From the NCBI RefSeq assembly GCF_900187115.1, contig NZ_LT906455.1, positions 1,426,001 to 1,490,000 on the forward strand: a DNA stretch of 64,000 nt. Reading direction: 5' to 3'. The notes under the pieces are model-generated. The model had not been told where the DNA came from, searched no databases, and was given only the letters and a program-made list of their open reading frames with translations. The DNA is from Aliarcobacter butzleri. GTDB lineage: Bacteria > Campylobacterota > Campylobacteria > Campylobacterales > Arcobacteraceae. This document shows, piece by piece, positions 36,099 through 44,910 of the stretch. A program made the translations under genes and the position numbers. How positions within the stretch are numbered: position 1 is the first letter of the stretch; each line of letters starts with the position of its first letter.

Positions 36099-38082
36099 AG
36101 TCAACAGGAACAGCTGGATTTAAACTAGAAGTATTATTTAAAAAATATTTATGTTTTTCAAATTGATCTATTATATCCGTTATTATGGCATCTACATCAT
36201 ATCCATAAATATCATAAGTTTTATTCCCATCTTGTAAAAATACTTCTGCTCTTGCATATTTATTTTGCTCATTTGTAGAATTCTCATTTTCTGGATAAGC
36301 ATAATCTGGCATATCATAATTTCTTGCTCGAACTTCATATATAAAATCAAAATCATTTGAGTGTTCAACTCTTAGTTTTGAAATGGCTTTTTTCTTATCA
36401 TTTAAAACTTGAACTATCCAAGAGTGTTTCTCAAGCTCATTTTTAACCGTATTCATAGCTTCAATTATATCTTCGTTTATAAATTTCTTTGCCTCTTTAA
36501 CTTTTGGGAATTCTATAATTCTATTAAGTCTTGAACTCCAATTTCCAATTATACTTCCATGTCTTCCTGCATTCATATGATGTTTTAAGCTTTCACTTCT
36601 AATATACTCTAAATTTAAAGCTTTATAAACTCCCCAACAAGCAACAAGCATAACAATAGCAAAAGGTAAAGCTACCACAATAGCAGCTGATTGTAAAGCT
36701 TCAAGTCCACCTGCAACAAGCATAGCAATAGCCACAACACCTTGAGAAAGCGCCCAAAAAACTCTTTGCCAAACGGGGTTATCTATCTTTCCACCACTTG
36801 ATATTGTATCAACTACAAGAGCCCCACTATCTGAGGATGTTATGAAAAATATACTAACTAAAATTATTGCAAAAAATGAAGTTATTGTAGAAAAAGGATA
36901 GTGTTCTAAAAACTTAAAAAGTGCAATAGTTACATCACTTGAAACAGCTGATGCTAAAACGGTATATCCTTCATTTATTATAGAATATAAAGCACTATTT
37001 CCAAATACAGTCATCCAAAGAAAAGAAAACCCCACAGGTACAAATAAAACTCCAACAACAAACTCTCTTATAGTTCTTCCTCTTGAAATTCGAGAGATAA
37101 ACATTCCTACAAATGGAGCCCAAGAAATCCACCAAGCCCAATAAAATAGTGTCCAAGAACTAATCCAAGATGATTTTCCTTCATAAGCATATAAATTAAA
37201 AGTTTTTTCTACAACACTTGATAAATATGTTCCAACATTTTGAACAAAAGCATTTAAAATATGAAATGTTGGACCAGCAATAAATACAAATAAAAGTAAA
37301 AAAAAAGCCAAATATACATTTAGAATAGATAACTTTTTAACTCCACCATCAAGACCTAATACAGCCGAAGCTAAAGCTATTGCACAAATAAGAACAATTA
37401 AAATAATTTGTGTATTAAGCCCAACTTCTATGTTAAAAACATAGTTTAATCCAGAATTTATTTGTAAAACTCCAAATCCTAAAGTTGTAGCAACACCAAA
37501 TATTGTTCCTAAAACTGCAATAATATCAACACTATGTCCAATTTTTCCATATATTTTATCACCAATTAAAGGATAAAGTGCCGAACGAATAGTCAAAGGA
37601 AGTCCATGTCTAAATGAAAAATAAGCTAAAACCAAACCAACTATTGCATAAATAGCCCAAGCATTTAATCCCCAGTGAAAAAATACTATTCCCATAGCAT
37701 CTTTTGCAGATTCAATACTTTGTTCACCTACGGGTGGATTTGTATAGTGAACTATTGGTTCAGCAACTCCCCAGAACATTATTCCTATACCCATTCCAGC
37801 AGAAAAAAGCATAGAAAACCAAGAAAAATTAGAGTAATCGGGTTTTGATTGATCAGGACCTAGTTTGAATTTACCAAATGGTGAGAAAGCTAAAAATAGA
37901 GCGAAAATAGTAAAAATTGCAACACTTAACATATAAAGCCAACCAAATTTATCAGCTATGAAATTTTTGGTGGTGGTAAAAATATCCTTGGATAAAGCAG
38001 GATTGATAAAAGTAAATACTACCAATAAGGTAATAAAGACGACTGCGGGTATAAAAACAGGTTTTAAAACTGTTGATTTCAT
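36097..38082 (-). CDS. BCCT-family choline/betaine/carnitine transporter (BetT-like)
   Basis: This is a 661-residue secondary transporter with twelve predicted helices. The family signature regions are GMGIGIMFWGVAEPIVHY and FYWAWWISWAPFVGMFISR. The C-terminal cytoplasmic extension of about 150 residues resembles the osmoregulatory tail of BetT-type proteins. It takes up a trimethylammonium compound for osmoprotection; which one is not predictable. It is monocistronic, bounded by hairpins on both sides. Confidence 0.9.
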   Translation of the reverse strand: MKSTVLKPVFIPAVVFITLLVVFTFINPALSKDIFTTTKNFIADKFGWLYMLSVAIFTIFALFLAFSPFGKFKLGPDQSKPDYSNFSWFSMLFSAGMGIGIMFWGVAEPIVHYTNPPVGEQSIESAKDAMGIVFFHWGLNAWAIYAIVGLVLAYFSFRHGLPLTIRSALYPLIGDKIYGKIGHSVDIIAVLGTIFGVATTLGFGVLQINSGLNYVFNIEVGLNTQIILIVLICAIALASAVLGLDGGVKKLSILNVYLAFFLLLFVFIAGPTFHILNAFVQNVGTYLSSVVEKTFNLYAYEGKSSWISSWTLFYWAWWISWAPFVGMFISRISRGRTIREFVVGVLFVPVGFSFLWMTVFGNSALYSIINEGYTVLASAVSSDVTIALFKFLEHYPFSTITSFFAIILVSIFFITSSDSGALVVDTISSGGKIDNPVWQRVFWALSQGVVAIAMLVAGGLEALQSAAIVVALPFAIVMLVACWGVYKALNLEYIRSESLKHHMNAGRHGSIIGNWSSRLNRIIEFPKVKEAKKFINEDIIEAMNTVKNELEKHSWIVQVLNDKKKAISKLRVEHSNDFDFIYEVRARNYDMPDYAYPENENSTNEQNKYARAEVFLQDGNKTYDIYGYDVDAIITDIIDQFEKHKYFLNNTSSLNPAVPVD

Positions 38083-38151
38083 AATTCTCCTTTTTATGTA
38101 ATGGCTTCTAAAATAACAAAGCTTTTCTTAAGATAGAGTTACAAGAGAGAA

Positions 38152-38189
38152 TAAAATAGGGCTTTGAGATAGTTCAAAGCCCTATTTTA
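38152..38189 (-). terminator. Rho-independent terminator downstream of the CPA2 antiporter gene
   Basis: This is a 16-bp perfect stem, TAAAATAGGGCTTTGA / TCAAAGCCCTATTTTA, with a 6-base loop. It lies 26 bp after the antiporter stop and upstream of the BCCT gene. Confidence 0.88.
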
Positions 38190-38215
38190 TAGAGAGTTTT
38201 AAAAGATTCTAAATT

Positions 38216-39832
38216 TTACTTCTTACAATTTTCATAATCTATTGCTGCTTCTTCAACCAACAATCGCCCTACTTCAGTGTGAGCATGAACAAATCTTTTT
38301 ATATTCAAATCTTTTAATTGAAGTTTTTCTTCCACTGATTCAATTTTTAATAAAATACTAGCTTCTTTATGAAAATTCAAAACAGCTTCACAAATCAATC
38401 TTTTTTTAGGAGTATCACTAACTGTTACAATAACACTAGAAGCTTCATCTACTTTTAAAGATTCTAAAACTTGTCGTTTATTTAAGTGACCAAAATATGA
38501 ACGATAACCTAGTTTTCTAGCTGTCAAAACTTGTCTTAAGTCGTTTGTAATAATTACAAAAGGAATATTTCTTTGCGTTAAATCCATAGCTATTACTTTT
38601 CCTAAGATTGAAAATCCACAAACTACAACGTGATTTTTATCTTTTAGAGGTGTAATATTATCTGATTCAAAATAGTCTTCAGCTATAAATGCTGATAATT
38701 TATAGATATTATTTACGATAAATGGCGTTAAAATCATAGATAAAACTGAAATCAACATCAAAAAGTCTGCTGTTTGAGCAGGTATTATATTTTTGCTTGA
38801 AGCAAGTGTAAATATAACGAAAGAAAACTCTCCAACTTGACAAAGAGAAATTGCAGTTTTTACAGAGATACTCTTATCTGATTTTCTTCTAATTATCACA
38901 TAAACAACTAAAGCTTTTATTATCATAATTCCTACAAAAATAGCCAAAATTAAATGTAAATTATGGAAAAAATACAAAATATCTATTTTTGAACCAACAC
39001 TGAAAAAGAAAGTACCTAAAAGTAAATCTTTAAAACTTGCTATTTCTGATTCAACTTTTATACTAAAATCTGTATCAGCAATTATCATTCCTGCAATAAA
39101 TGCACCTAAAGAGTAAGTAAAACCTAACTCTTCAGCTAAAAGTGAAGCACCAACCACAATAGATAAAACTGCTCCTAAAAATATCTCATCCATACTACTA
39201 TTTGAAGCAAATTTTAAAAGCCAATTTATAACTTTTTTACCAATTACAAACATATATAAAATAATCAAAATAGCAGAAATCAAAGTCTTTGTAATAACTT
39301 CTTCTATTGCTAAAGTATCATTTGATAAAAAAGAGATTAAAAGTAAAATTGGAATTACAGCTAAATCTTGAAATATCAAAATTGCTGTTGCTTTTTCCCC
39401 ATAAGGTGTGTGAATATCTTTTGATTGTTTTAAATATGTTAAAACAATAGCAGTTGAAGATAAAGAAAATGCTAAAGCTACAATTACTGCAACTTCAACT
39501 TCTAACTCGAAGATATAATATCCAACTAAATAAATTAATATAGCACTAATAGAAACTTGTAAAAAACCATTTAATAAAAGTATTTCTTTCATTCTTTTGA
39601 TTTTATCAACACTTATTTCAAGCCCAATAGTAAACATCAAAAACACTATTCCAAATTCTGCAATAGCTTCTAAAGAATGAATATTTACTCCATTAAAATG
39701 AAACCAATAACTAATTAAAGTCCCAGTTAAAATATATCCAATTATTTGTGAAATCCCAAATCTTTTAAAGATAATATTTAGAACCGTAGAAACAAAAATG
39801 GCAAGAAATAGTGTGATTAAAAAATGATCCAT
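38216..39832 (-). CDS. CPA2-family cation:proton antiporter (KefB-like)
   Basis: This 538-residue protein has a Na+/H+ exchanger membrane domain (~1-380, about twelve helices) and a C-terminal Rossmann RCK/TrkA-N domain (~400-530) beginning HVVVCGFSILGKVIAMDL. It probably exports K+ or Na+ in exchange for H+, gated by nucleotide binding. It lacks the extra TrkA-C domain. No KefF/KefG ancillary gene is nearby. Confidence 0.88.
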   Translation of the reverse strand: MDHFLITLFLAIFVSTVLNIIFKRFGISQIIGYILTGTLISYWFHFNGVNIHSLEAIAEFGIVFLMFTIGLEISVDKIKRMKEILLLNGFLQVSISAILIYLVGYYIFELEVEVAVIVALAFSLSSTAIVLTYLKQSKDIHTPYGEKATAILIFQDLAVIPILLLISFLSNDTLAIEEVITKTLISAILIILYMFVIGKKVINWLLKFASNSSMDEIFLGAVLSIVVGASLLAEELGFTYSLGAFIAGMIIADTDFSIKVESEIASFKDLLLGTFFFSVGSKIDILYFFHNLHLILAIFVGIMIIKALVVYVIIRRKSDKSISVKTAISLCQVGEFSFVIFTLASSKNIIPAQTADFLMLISVLSMILTPFIVNNIYKLSAFIAEDYFESDNITPLKDKNHVVVCGFSILGKVIAMDLTQRNIPFVIITNDLRQVLTARKLGYRSYFGHLNKRQVLESLKVDEASSVIVTVSDTPKKRLICEAVLNFHKEASILLKIESVEEKLQLKDLNIKRFVHAHTEVGRLLVEEAAIDYENCKK

Positions 39833-39904
39833 TGTGTTGTGCTTTCATTGAAATTGGGCGATTATATCAAATTTTTTCTTAGTTATTTTATTTTGCTTAA
39901 AATT

Positions 39905-39928
39905 TTGACATTTACTTTCTGCTATAAT
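39905..39928 (+). promoter_or_regulatory. Extended -10 promoter of the DUF6172-like gene
   Basis: TGCTATAAT at 39920-39928 is an extended -10. A TTGACA at 39905-39910 lies only 12 bp upstream, too close for a standard -35. The start codon is 22 bp downstream, preceded by AAGGA. Confidence 0.6.
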
Positions 39929-39949
39929 TCCAGCCATAAAGGATAAATT

Positions 39950-40255
39950 ATGAAAAAAACATTTCAATTAAAAGTTACAAACAAAAATGTAGCAAGACAA
40001 GTAGATTCAATCAAGAATGAAGTTAGAAAATACATAAAAAGAGAAAAAAGCAAAAAACTTCCAGAAGAGTTTAATATTTGGAAATTTAATTGCAAATTTG
40101 GAAAGACTTTAGAAGAAGCAAAAGAGATAGCATTTACAGATATTATTAAATCTATTGATTTTGCAGCAGCTCAAGATTTTGATAGTTTCTATTTAGAAAT
40201 CATAGCTTTTGCTGATGTAAAACCAGTAAAAAATAATGAAGAGAATGAAGAATAA
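39950..40255 (+). CDS. Small uncharacterised protein (DUF6172-like)
   Basis: This is a charged, soluble protein of 101 residues with no signal peptide or membrane segment. It is rich in Lys and Glu and has a central WKFNCKFG motif. It appears to match the DUF6172 family, whose function is unknown. It has its own promoter. The glyA operon promoter element begins six bases after its stop codon. Confidence 0.7.
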   Translation: MKKTFQLKVTNKNVARQVDSIKNEVRKYIKREKSKKLPEEFNIWKFNCKFGKTLEEAKEIAFTDIIKSIDFAAAQDFDSFYLEIIAFADVKPVKNNEENEE

Positions 40256-40260
40256 AAAAA

Positions 40261-40304
40261 TAGCAATTTTTGGATTGTATTCTCTTAGTGGTTTAAGTTA
40301 ATAT
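40261..40304 (+). promoter_or_regulatory. Shared element TAGCAAT-N5-GATTGT at the glyA promoter
   Basis: TAGCAATTTTTGGATTGT (40261-40278) is identical over 18 bases to the element upstream of the flavin-binding gene at 44258-44731. TTGTAT (40275-40280) could serve as -35, with TAATAT (40299-40304) as -10 at 18 bp. This is one of four copies in the window. Confidence 0.6.
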
Positions 40305-40328
40305 TCTAAAAATAAAAAGGAGAAAGAG

Positions 40329-41591
40329 ATGAGATATATAACAGAAGCGAAGTTAAAAGAGGCAGATGTAGAAGTATATAATATCATAGAAGAGGAGTTG
40401 AAAAGACAAACAACTCACTTAGAGATGATAGCAAGTGAGAATTTCACATCTCCAGCAGTAATGGAAGCAATGGGAAGTGTATTTACAAATAAATATGCAG
40501 AAGGTTATCCATATAAAAGATATTATGGAGGATGTGAACAAGCAGATAAAGTAGAACAATTAGCAATTGATAGAGCTTGTGAAATATTTGGATGTAAATA
40601 TGCAAATGTTCAACCACACTCAGGAAGCCAAGCAAATGGAGCAGTATATGCAGCATTAATAAAAGCTGGTGATAAAATCTTAGGTATGGATTTATCTCAT
40701 GGTGGACATTTAACTCATGGTTCTAAACCATCATTCTCTGGACAAAATTATCAAGCATTCTATTATGGAGTTGAACTTGATGGAAGAATTAATTATGATA
40801 AAGTTGAAGAAATAGCAAAAATAGTTCAACCAAAAATAATCGTTTGTGGTGCTTCTGCATACGCAAGAGAAATTGATTTTAAAAGATTTAGAGAAATAGC
40901 TGATTTAGTTGGAGCTATTTTATTTGCAGATATTGCACATATTGCAGGTCTTGTAGCAGCTAATGAACATCCAAGTCCATTTCCTCATTCACATATAGTT
41001 ACAACTACTACTCATAAGACTTTAAGAGGTCCAAGAGGTGGTATGATAATGACAAATGATGAAGATATTGCTAAAAAAATAAACTCAGCTATTTTCCCAG
41101 GACTTCAAGGTGGACCATTAGTTCATGTAATAGCAGCAAAAGCAGTAGCATTTAAAGAGATACTTGATCCAAAATGGAAAGATTATGCAAAACAAGTAAA
41201 AGCAAATGCAAAAGTGTTAGGAGAAGTTCTAACAAAAAGAGGATATGATATAGTAAGTGGTGGAACAGATAATCACTTAGTATTAGTAAGTTTTTTAAAT
41301 AAACCATTTTCAGGGAAAGATGCAGATGCAGCTTTAGGAAACGCAGGGATAACTGTAAATAAGAATACAGTACCAGGAGAAACAAGAAGTCCATTTATAA
41401 CATCAGGGATTAGAATAGGATCTCCAGCATTAACAGCAAGAGGGATGAAAGAAAAAGAGTTTGAATTAATAGCAAACAAAATATGTGATGTATTAGATGA
41501 CATAAATAACACTAGTTTACAAGCTAAAATTAGCAAAGAGTTAGAGGAATTATCTAGCAATTTTGTTATTTACAACAACGGTACATACTAA
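40329..41591 (+). CDS. glyA: Serine hydroxymethyltransferase
   Basis: This is a PLP enzyme of 420 residues that converts serine and tetrahydrofolate to glycine and 5,10-methylenetetrahydrofolate. The PLP lysine lies in [30 protein letters not shown] and [13 protein letters not shown] are family signatures. The gene is 26 bp upstream of the AraC-MGMT gene and probably heads the operon glyA-ada-magIII, driven from the shared-element promoter. Confidence 0.97.
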   Translation: MRYITEAKLKEADVEVYNIIEEELKRQTTHLEMIASENFTSPAVMEAMGSVFTNKYAEGYPYKRYYGGCEQADKVEQLAIDRACEIFGCKYANVQPHSGSQANGAVYAALIKAGDKILGMDLSHGGHLTHGSKPSFSGQNYQAFYYGVELDGRINYDKVEEIAKIVQPKIIVCGASAYAREIDFKRFREIADLVGAILFADIAHIAGLVAANEHPSPFPHSHIVTTTTHKTLRGPRGGMIMTNDEDIAKKINSAIFPGLQGGPLVHVIAAKAVAFKEILDPKWKDYAKQVKANAKVLGEVLTKRGYDIVSGGTDNHLVLVSFLNKPFSGKDADAALGNAGITVNKNTVPGETRSPFITSGIRIGSPALTARGMKEKEFELIANKICDVLDDINNTSLQAKISKELEELSSNFVIYNNGTY

Positions 41592-41617
41592 ATAAATACA
41601 AGATTAGGAGTATTTAC

Positions 41618-42445
41618 ATGACAACATTGGATACAACTTATAAACAAATAGAAAAAGCTATAAGATTTATTGATGAAAATTTCAAAGAACATCCATCAAT
41701 CGATGAAATAGCAAAAAATATAGGTATGAGTAAATACCATTTTATAAGAGTATTCAAAGAGTATGTAGGTGTTACTCCTCAGCAGTTTTTACACTGCGTT
41801 ACTTTAAACTATGCAAAAGAGCATATAAAAGAGTCCAAATCCATTCTTGATAGTAGTTTGGATATTGGACTATCTAGCACTAGCCGACTTCATGAACTTT
41901 TTGTAAACTTAATAGGTGTTACTCCAAAAGAGTGGAGAGAAAAAGGAAAAGATGTTCAAATAACTTATGGTTTTGGGCAAACTCCTTTTGGTGAAGCTTT
42001 GATAGGATTTACTGATAAAGGTATTTGTTATTTAGGATTTATTGATAATAATAAAAAAGAGATTTTCCAAAGATTTAATGAACTATGGGAAAATGCTAAT
42101 TTAGTTTTTGATGAGAAATTAGCAAATGAGTATTTAGAAAATATCTTTATAAAAAATAAAAAATATCCTTTATTAGTAAAAGGTACTAACTTACAAATAA
42201 ATGTTTGGAAAGCACTTTTAAATCTACCAAATGGAATAGTTGCAACATATAGTGATATTGCCAATTATCTTGACAAACCAAAAGCTGTAAGAGCAGTTGC
42301 AAGTGCAATAGGACAAAATCATATAGGTTATTTAATTCCTTGTCATAGAGTTATTGCAAAAAGTGGAGCAATGAGTGGTTATAGATGGGGCATTGAAAGA
42401 AAAAAAATATTAATAGCATACGAATCAGTAAGAGAAAATAACTAA
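41618..42445 (+). CDS. AraC-type regulator fused to O6-methylguanine-DNA methyltransferase (Ada-like)
   Basis: This 275-residue protein has an N-terminal AraC HTH domain (~10-110; IAKNIGMSKYHFIRVFKEYVGVTP) and a C-terminal methyltransferase domain (~120-270). The suicide site is IPCHRV (Cys242). It lacks the zinc-binding phosphotriester (AdaA) domain of E. coli Ada, so its trigger as a regulator is uncertain. It removes O6-alkyl groups from guanine. The next gene, a MagIII-like glycosylase, begins directly after the stop codon, giving an alkylation-repair pair. Confidence 0.9.
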   Translation: MTTLDTTYKQIEKAIRFIDENFKEHPSIDEIAKNIGMSKYHFIRVFKEYVGVTPQQFLHCVTLNYAKEHIKESKSILDSSLDIGLSSTSRLHELFVNLIGVTPKEWREKGKDVQITYGFGQTPFGEALIGFTDKGICYLGFIDNNKKEIFQRFNELWENANLVFDEKLANEYLENIFIKNKKYPLLVKGTNLQINVWKALLNLPNGIVATYSDIANYLDKPKAVRAVASAIGQNHIGYLIPCHRVIAKSGAMSGYRWGIERKKILIAYESVRENN

Positions 42446-43159
42446 ATGAATAAAGTTTTTGCAATATATCAAAAACTTTATCAAACTTATGGTGCTCAAG
42501 GTTGGTGGCCTTTTATAAACTATGAAGGTAAAAATAGTGAAAAAAAAGGAAACAATGATGGTTATCATATCTTAGATTATAATTTTCCAAGAGATGAAAA
42601 TGAAGTTTTTGAAGTATGTTTAGGCTCAATTTTGACTCAAAATACAACTTTTACTTCTGTTGTAAAATCTTTAAATAACTTAAATGAAATAGATTGCCTA
42701 AACCATAAAAAAATCAAAAACTTACCAATAGAAAAACTAAAAGAACTTATAAGACCATCAGGATATAACAATCAAAAAGCAAACTATATTTTAAATTTTA
42801 TAGAGTTTTTTGAAAAACTAAATGGCAAAATTCCAACAAGAGAAGAACTTTTAGCTATAAAAGGAATAGGATTTGAAACTGCTGATTCTATACTACTTTA
42901 TGCTTATAATCAACCAGAACTTAAAGTCGATGCTTATACTAAAAGATTATTAGTACACAATAAACTCTTAGATGAAAAAGCAAAATACAATGATATAAAA
43001 TATTTTATGGAAGATGAACTAAAAAAAGTAATTTTTGATGAAAAACAGTTAGTCATAACTTATCAAGAATATCATGCTTTGATAGTAAATCACTCAAAAT
43101 TTTACTACTCAAAACAACCTTATGGAAATGGTTGTTTTTTAAATGAAGTTCTTTCTTAA
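42446..43159 (+). CDS. HhH-GPD DNA glycosylase, MagIII-like 3-methyladenine DNA glycosylase
   Basis: This 237-residue protein of the endonuclease III superfamily has a helix-hairpin-helix (AIKGIGFETADSIL) and the catalytic Asp in LKVDAYTKRLL (Asp162). The endonuclease III lyase Lys position is Glu here (GFETAD), and there is no C-terminal Cys cluster for [4Fe-4S]. Both traits fit the monofunctional Helicobacter pylori MagIII, as do GWWPF and LTQNTTF. It probably excises alkylated bases and is coupled to the methyltransferase gene. It overlaps the convergent RNase H gene by 21 bp. Confidence 0.85.
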   Translation: MNKVFAIYQKLYQTYGAQGWWPFINYEGKNSEKKGNNDGYHILDYNFPRDENEVFEVCLGSILTQNTTFTSVVKSLNNLNEIDCLNHKKIKNLPIEKLKELIRPSGYNNQKANYILNFIEFFEKLNGKIPTREELLAIKGIGFETADSILLYAYNQPELKVDAYTKRLLVHNKLLDEKAKYNDIKYFMEDELKKVIFDEKQLVITYQEYHALIVNHSKFYYSKQPYGNGCFLNEVLS

Positions 43160-43618
43160 AACACTTCTTGAAGCTTTATCTACTAAATTAAAAATAGTAT
43201 CTAATTCATCTTTTAGACTATTTTTTTTGTGTCCTTTTATCTTTATAAAATCAATATTTAACTTTTCTATCTTTTTAAAAAATAGTTTATATAACTCATA
43301 ATTGTTTATAGTTTTTCCAGTTGAACTTTTGTAATCATTTGCTTCAAGTTTTTCTTTTCTATTTTGTAAACCTACAATATTTTGACAATCAGTATAAACT
43401 TCTATTTTAGTATCAGCTAACATCTCAATCTCATCTAAAGCCCAAAGTAAGGATTGAAGTTCTAACTTTGTAGAACTAGTATCATCAAATCTTTTTATTT
43501 TTATATTTTTTTTTAAATCATCAATTGATAAATCATCAAAAACTTCTAAAAAAGCGCCAAACCCTACTTTTGCTTGTGGATTTACACTTGAATCAACAAA
43601 TAGTTTTATTTTTTTCAT
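43139..43618 (-). CDS. RNase H-like protein (ribonuclease HI type)
   Basis: This 159-residue protein has the RNase H fold. The acidic residues are in place: Asp in LFVDSSVNP, Glu in TKLELQSLLWAL, Asp in VYTDCQN and Asp in LVDKASR. The first motif reads VDSS rather than the usual TDGS. It probably degrades RNA in RNA-DNA hybrids. It lies downstream of the toxin-antitoxin pair on the same strand, with a 36-bp gap. Confidence 0.8.
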   Translation of the reverse strand: MKKIKLFVDSSVNPQAKVGFGAFLEVFDDLSIDDLKKNIKIKRFDDTSSTKLELQSLLWALDEIEMLADTKIEVYTDCQNIVGLQNRKEKLEANDYKSSTGKTINNYELYKLFFKKIEKLNIDFIKIKGHKKNSLKDELDTIFNLVDKASRSVLRKNFI

Positions 43619-43654
43619 ATTTTAATTTCGTGTAATATATTCATCAATCATAAT

Positions 43655-43948
43655 TTAATTTTCTAATCTTTGATTTAAAAAAATTGGATTTTGTCTACAA
43701 TCTAAAACTGCATAAATATAAATGAAATTTTGATCAAATTTGTAATAAATAGCAAATGGAAATCGCTTTGAAAGTAGTCTAAAGTAATTTCTTACTCTAA
43801 AATGAATTCCATAATAAATATATAAGGATTCAATATCAGACATAATAGAATCCAGAAAATATTTACCTAGATTTTCCTTTTGTTTTTCATAAAAGAATAT
43901 TGCCTTCGCAATATCATTTTGAGCTTCTGTTAATATTTTTATATTCAT
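43655..43948 (-). CDS. RelE/ParE-family toxin
   Basis: This 97-residue basic protein is typical of ParE/RelE toxins, with an N-terminal helix pair (EAQNDIAKAIFFYEKQKENLG) and later strands including the YRLLSKRFPFAIYYKFD stretch. Its start overlaps the antitoxin stop by 4 bp. The target (gyrase or ribosome) cannot be decided from sequence alone; the fold and the partner type favour a ParE-like or RelE-like protein. Confidence 0.85.
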   Translation of the reverse strand: MNIKILTEAQNDIAKAIFFYEKQKENLGKYFLDSIMSDIESLYIYYGIHFRVRNYFRLLSKRFPFAIYYKFDQNFIYIYAVLDCRQNPIFLNQRLEN

Positions 43949-44151
43949 TTAAGAAGTTTTTTTAAAGTTTTTTTTGATTCTTCAAGATCGATAAAATCAG
44001 TCTGAATTTCTCTTTTTTCTAAAATATCTAAGTGCCAATTTGGTGTAAATTCTCTTAAATCTTGGTCATTTAAACTATCCCAAATCTCTTCCATAACTAA
44101 AAACTTTTCTTGTGTATTCATATTTTTTATATCAAAAGAAAAAGGCGACAT
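43945..44151 (-). CDS. Antitoxin of the addiction-module (PF09720) family
   Basis: This is a 68-residue acidic protein with the family pattern EKFLVMEEIWDSL ... PNWHLDILEKR. I use the ATG at 44151, which has AGGA five bases upstream; a TTG at 44169 would contain that site inside the gene. It precedes and overlaps the toxin gene, the usual order. A near-consensus sigma-70 promoter lies just upstream. Confidence 0.85.
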   Translation of the reverse strand: MSPFSFDIKNMNTQEKFLVMEEIWDSLNDQDLREFTPNWHLDILEKREIQTDFIDLEESKKTLKKLLK

Positions 44152-44179
44152 AACTATCCTTTTTTTCAAATTTTATTTT

Positions 44180-44208
44180 ATTCTATAATATAAGATTAGC
44201 AATGTCAA
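44180..44208 (-). promoter_or_regulatory. Promoter of the toxin-antitoxin operon
   Basis: On the minus strand TTGACA (44208-44203) and TAGAAT (44185-44180) are separated by 17 bp. A TTGCTAAT overlaps the spacer but lacks the second half of the four-copy element described elsewhere. Confidence 0.65.
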
Positions 44209-44229
44209 TTAAAATCTATAAATTTACAA

Positions 44230-44253
44230 CTAAAAGAGGTTTCTCTCTTTTAG
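44230..44253 (-). terminator. Terminator downstream of the flavin-binding gene
   Basis: This is a 9-bp stem, CTAAAAGAG / CTCTTTTAG, with a 6-base loop, immediately after the stop codon at 44258. The T-rich ends fit intrinsic termination in either direction. Confidence 0.65.
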
Positions 44254-44257
44254 CTCT

Positions 44258-44731
44258 TTATTTATAATATCTTCCTACACAATTTAAAATATCAATTCTT
44301 ATCACAGCAGTTCCTTTTATCATCTTTTCTGGTAATTCTTTACCAACAAAATGAGGAGTAAATTTTGCTACTATTTGACTTAAAGCTTGATATTTTTCAT
44401 CAAATTCACTAACTAAAGAAGCTTTACCTTCTACAATAACACTATTAAATTCAGTATTCACATCACAAGGATTTTCGACTCCTTCATAAAGTAAACCTAT
44501 CATTTCATCGACTTCAAAACAAACATTTGAATTGAACTTTATATTATCTATTTTTTTACCTTTTGGAAGACCGTGCATATATATTTTATTATCAAAATAT
44601 GCAAAATGCATAGGTAAAACATAAGGAAATCCATCTTCGCTAATAGTTCCTAATCTTCCAACCTCAGCTTTTAAAAGCAATTCATCTATTTGCTCATTTG
44701 TCAATAAATGTGTTTTTGTTCGATGTCGCAT
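44258..44731 (-). CDS. Pyridoxamine 5'-phosphate oxidase-like FMN-binding protein (Nim-like)
   Basis: This is a split-barrel flavin-binding protein of 157 residues. VGRLGTISEDGFPYVLPMHFAYFDNKIYMHGLPKGKKIDNI is the family core, described here by its ends: VGRLGTIS near residue 25 and KGKKIDNI near residue 62. Relatives include NimA-type nitroreductases; the physiological substrate is unknown. It is divergent from benE. Both genes carry the shared TAGCAAT-N5-GATTGT promoter element. Confidence 0.8.
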   Translation of the reverse strand: MRHRTKTHLLTNEQIDELLLKAEVGRLGTISEDGFPYVLPMHFAYFDNKIYMHGLPKGKKIDNIKFNSNVCFEVDEMIGLLYEGVENPCDVNTEFNSVIVEGKASLVSEFDEKYQALSQIVAKFTPHFVGKELPEKMIKGTAVIRIDILNCVGRYYK

Positions 44732-44763
44732 TTCTATCTCCTTTTTTAGTAAAAATCATCTTA

Positions 44764-44808
44764 AGTATAAAGGAAAATAGTATATTTCACAATCCAAAAA
44801 TTGCTAAT
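44764..44808 (-). promoter_or_regulatory. Shared-element promoter of the flavin-binding gene
   Basis: On the minus strand ATTAGCAAT (44808-44800), TTTTG, GATTGT (44794-44789) leads into TTGTGA as -35. Exactly 17 bp later is TATACT (44769-44764) as -10. Layout and spacing are identical to those of the benE and yiiM promoters. Confidence 0.75.
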
Positions 44809-44834
44809 TCTAGGGATTCTTAACAAAATTAAAT

Positions 44835-44879
44835 ATTAGCAATAAACAGATTGTAAAACCTATTTAATACACTTATACT
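44835..44879 (+). promoter_or_regulatory. Shared-element promoter of benE
   Basis: ATTAGCAAT (44835-44843), AAACA, GATTGT (44849-44854) overlaps the -35 TTGTAA. After 17 bp comes TATACT (44874-44879). The benE start is 31 bp downstream with AAGGAG. Together with the opposing copy it forms a 9-bp inverted repeat, ATTGCTAAT/ATTAGCAAT, between the divergent genes. Confidence 0.78.
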
Positions 44880-44910
44880 TTCATAACATTTTTTAATTAA
44901 GGAGTATAAA

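Noticed and set aside
44196-44204. Fifth copy of the shared promoter element near the antitoxin gene
   Set aside because: ATTAGCAAT is present, but GATTGT does not follow at five bases, and the orientation relative to the promoter differs.
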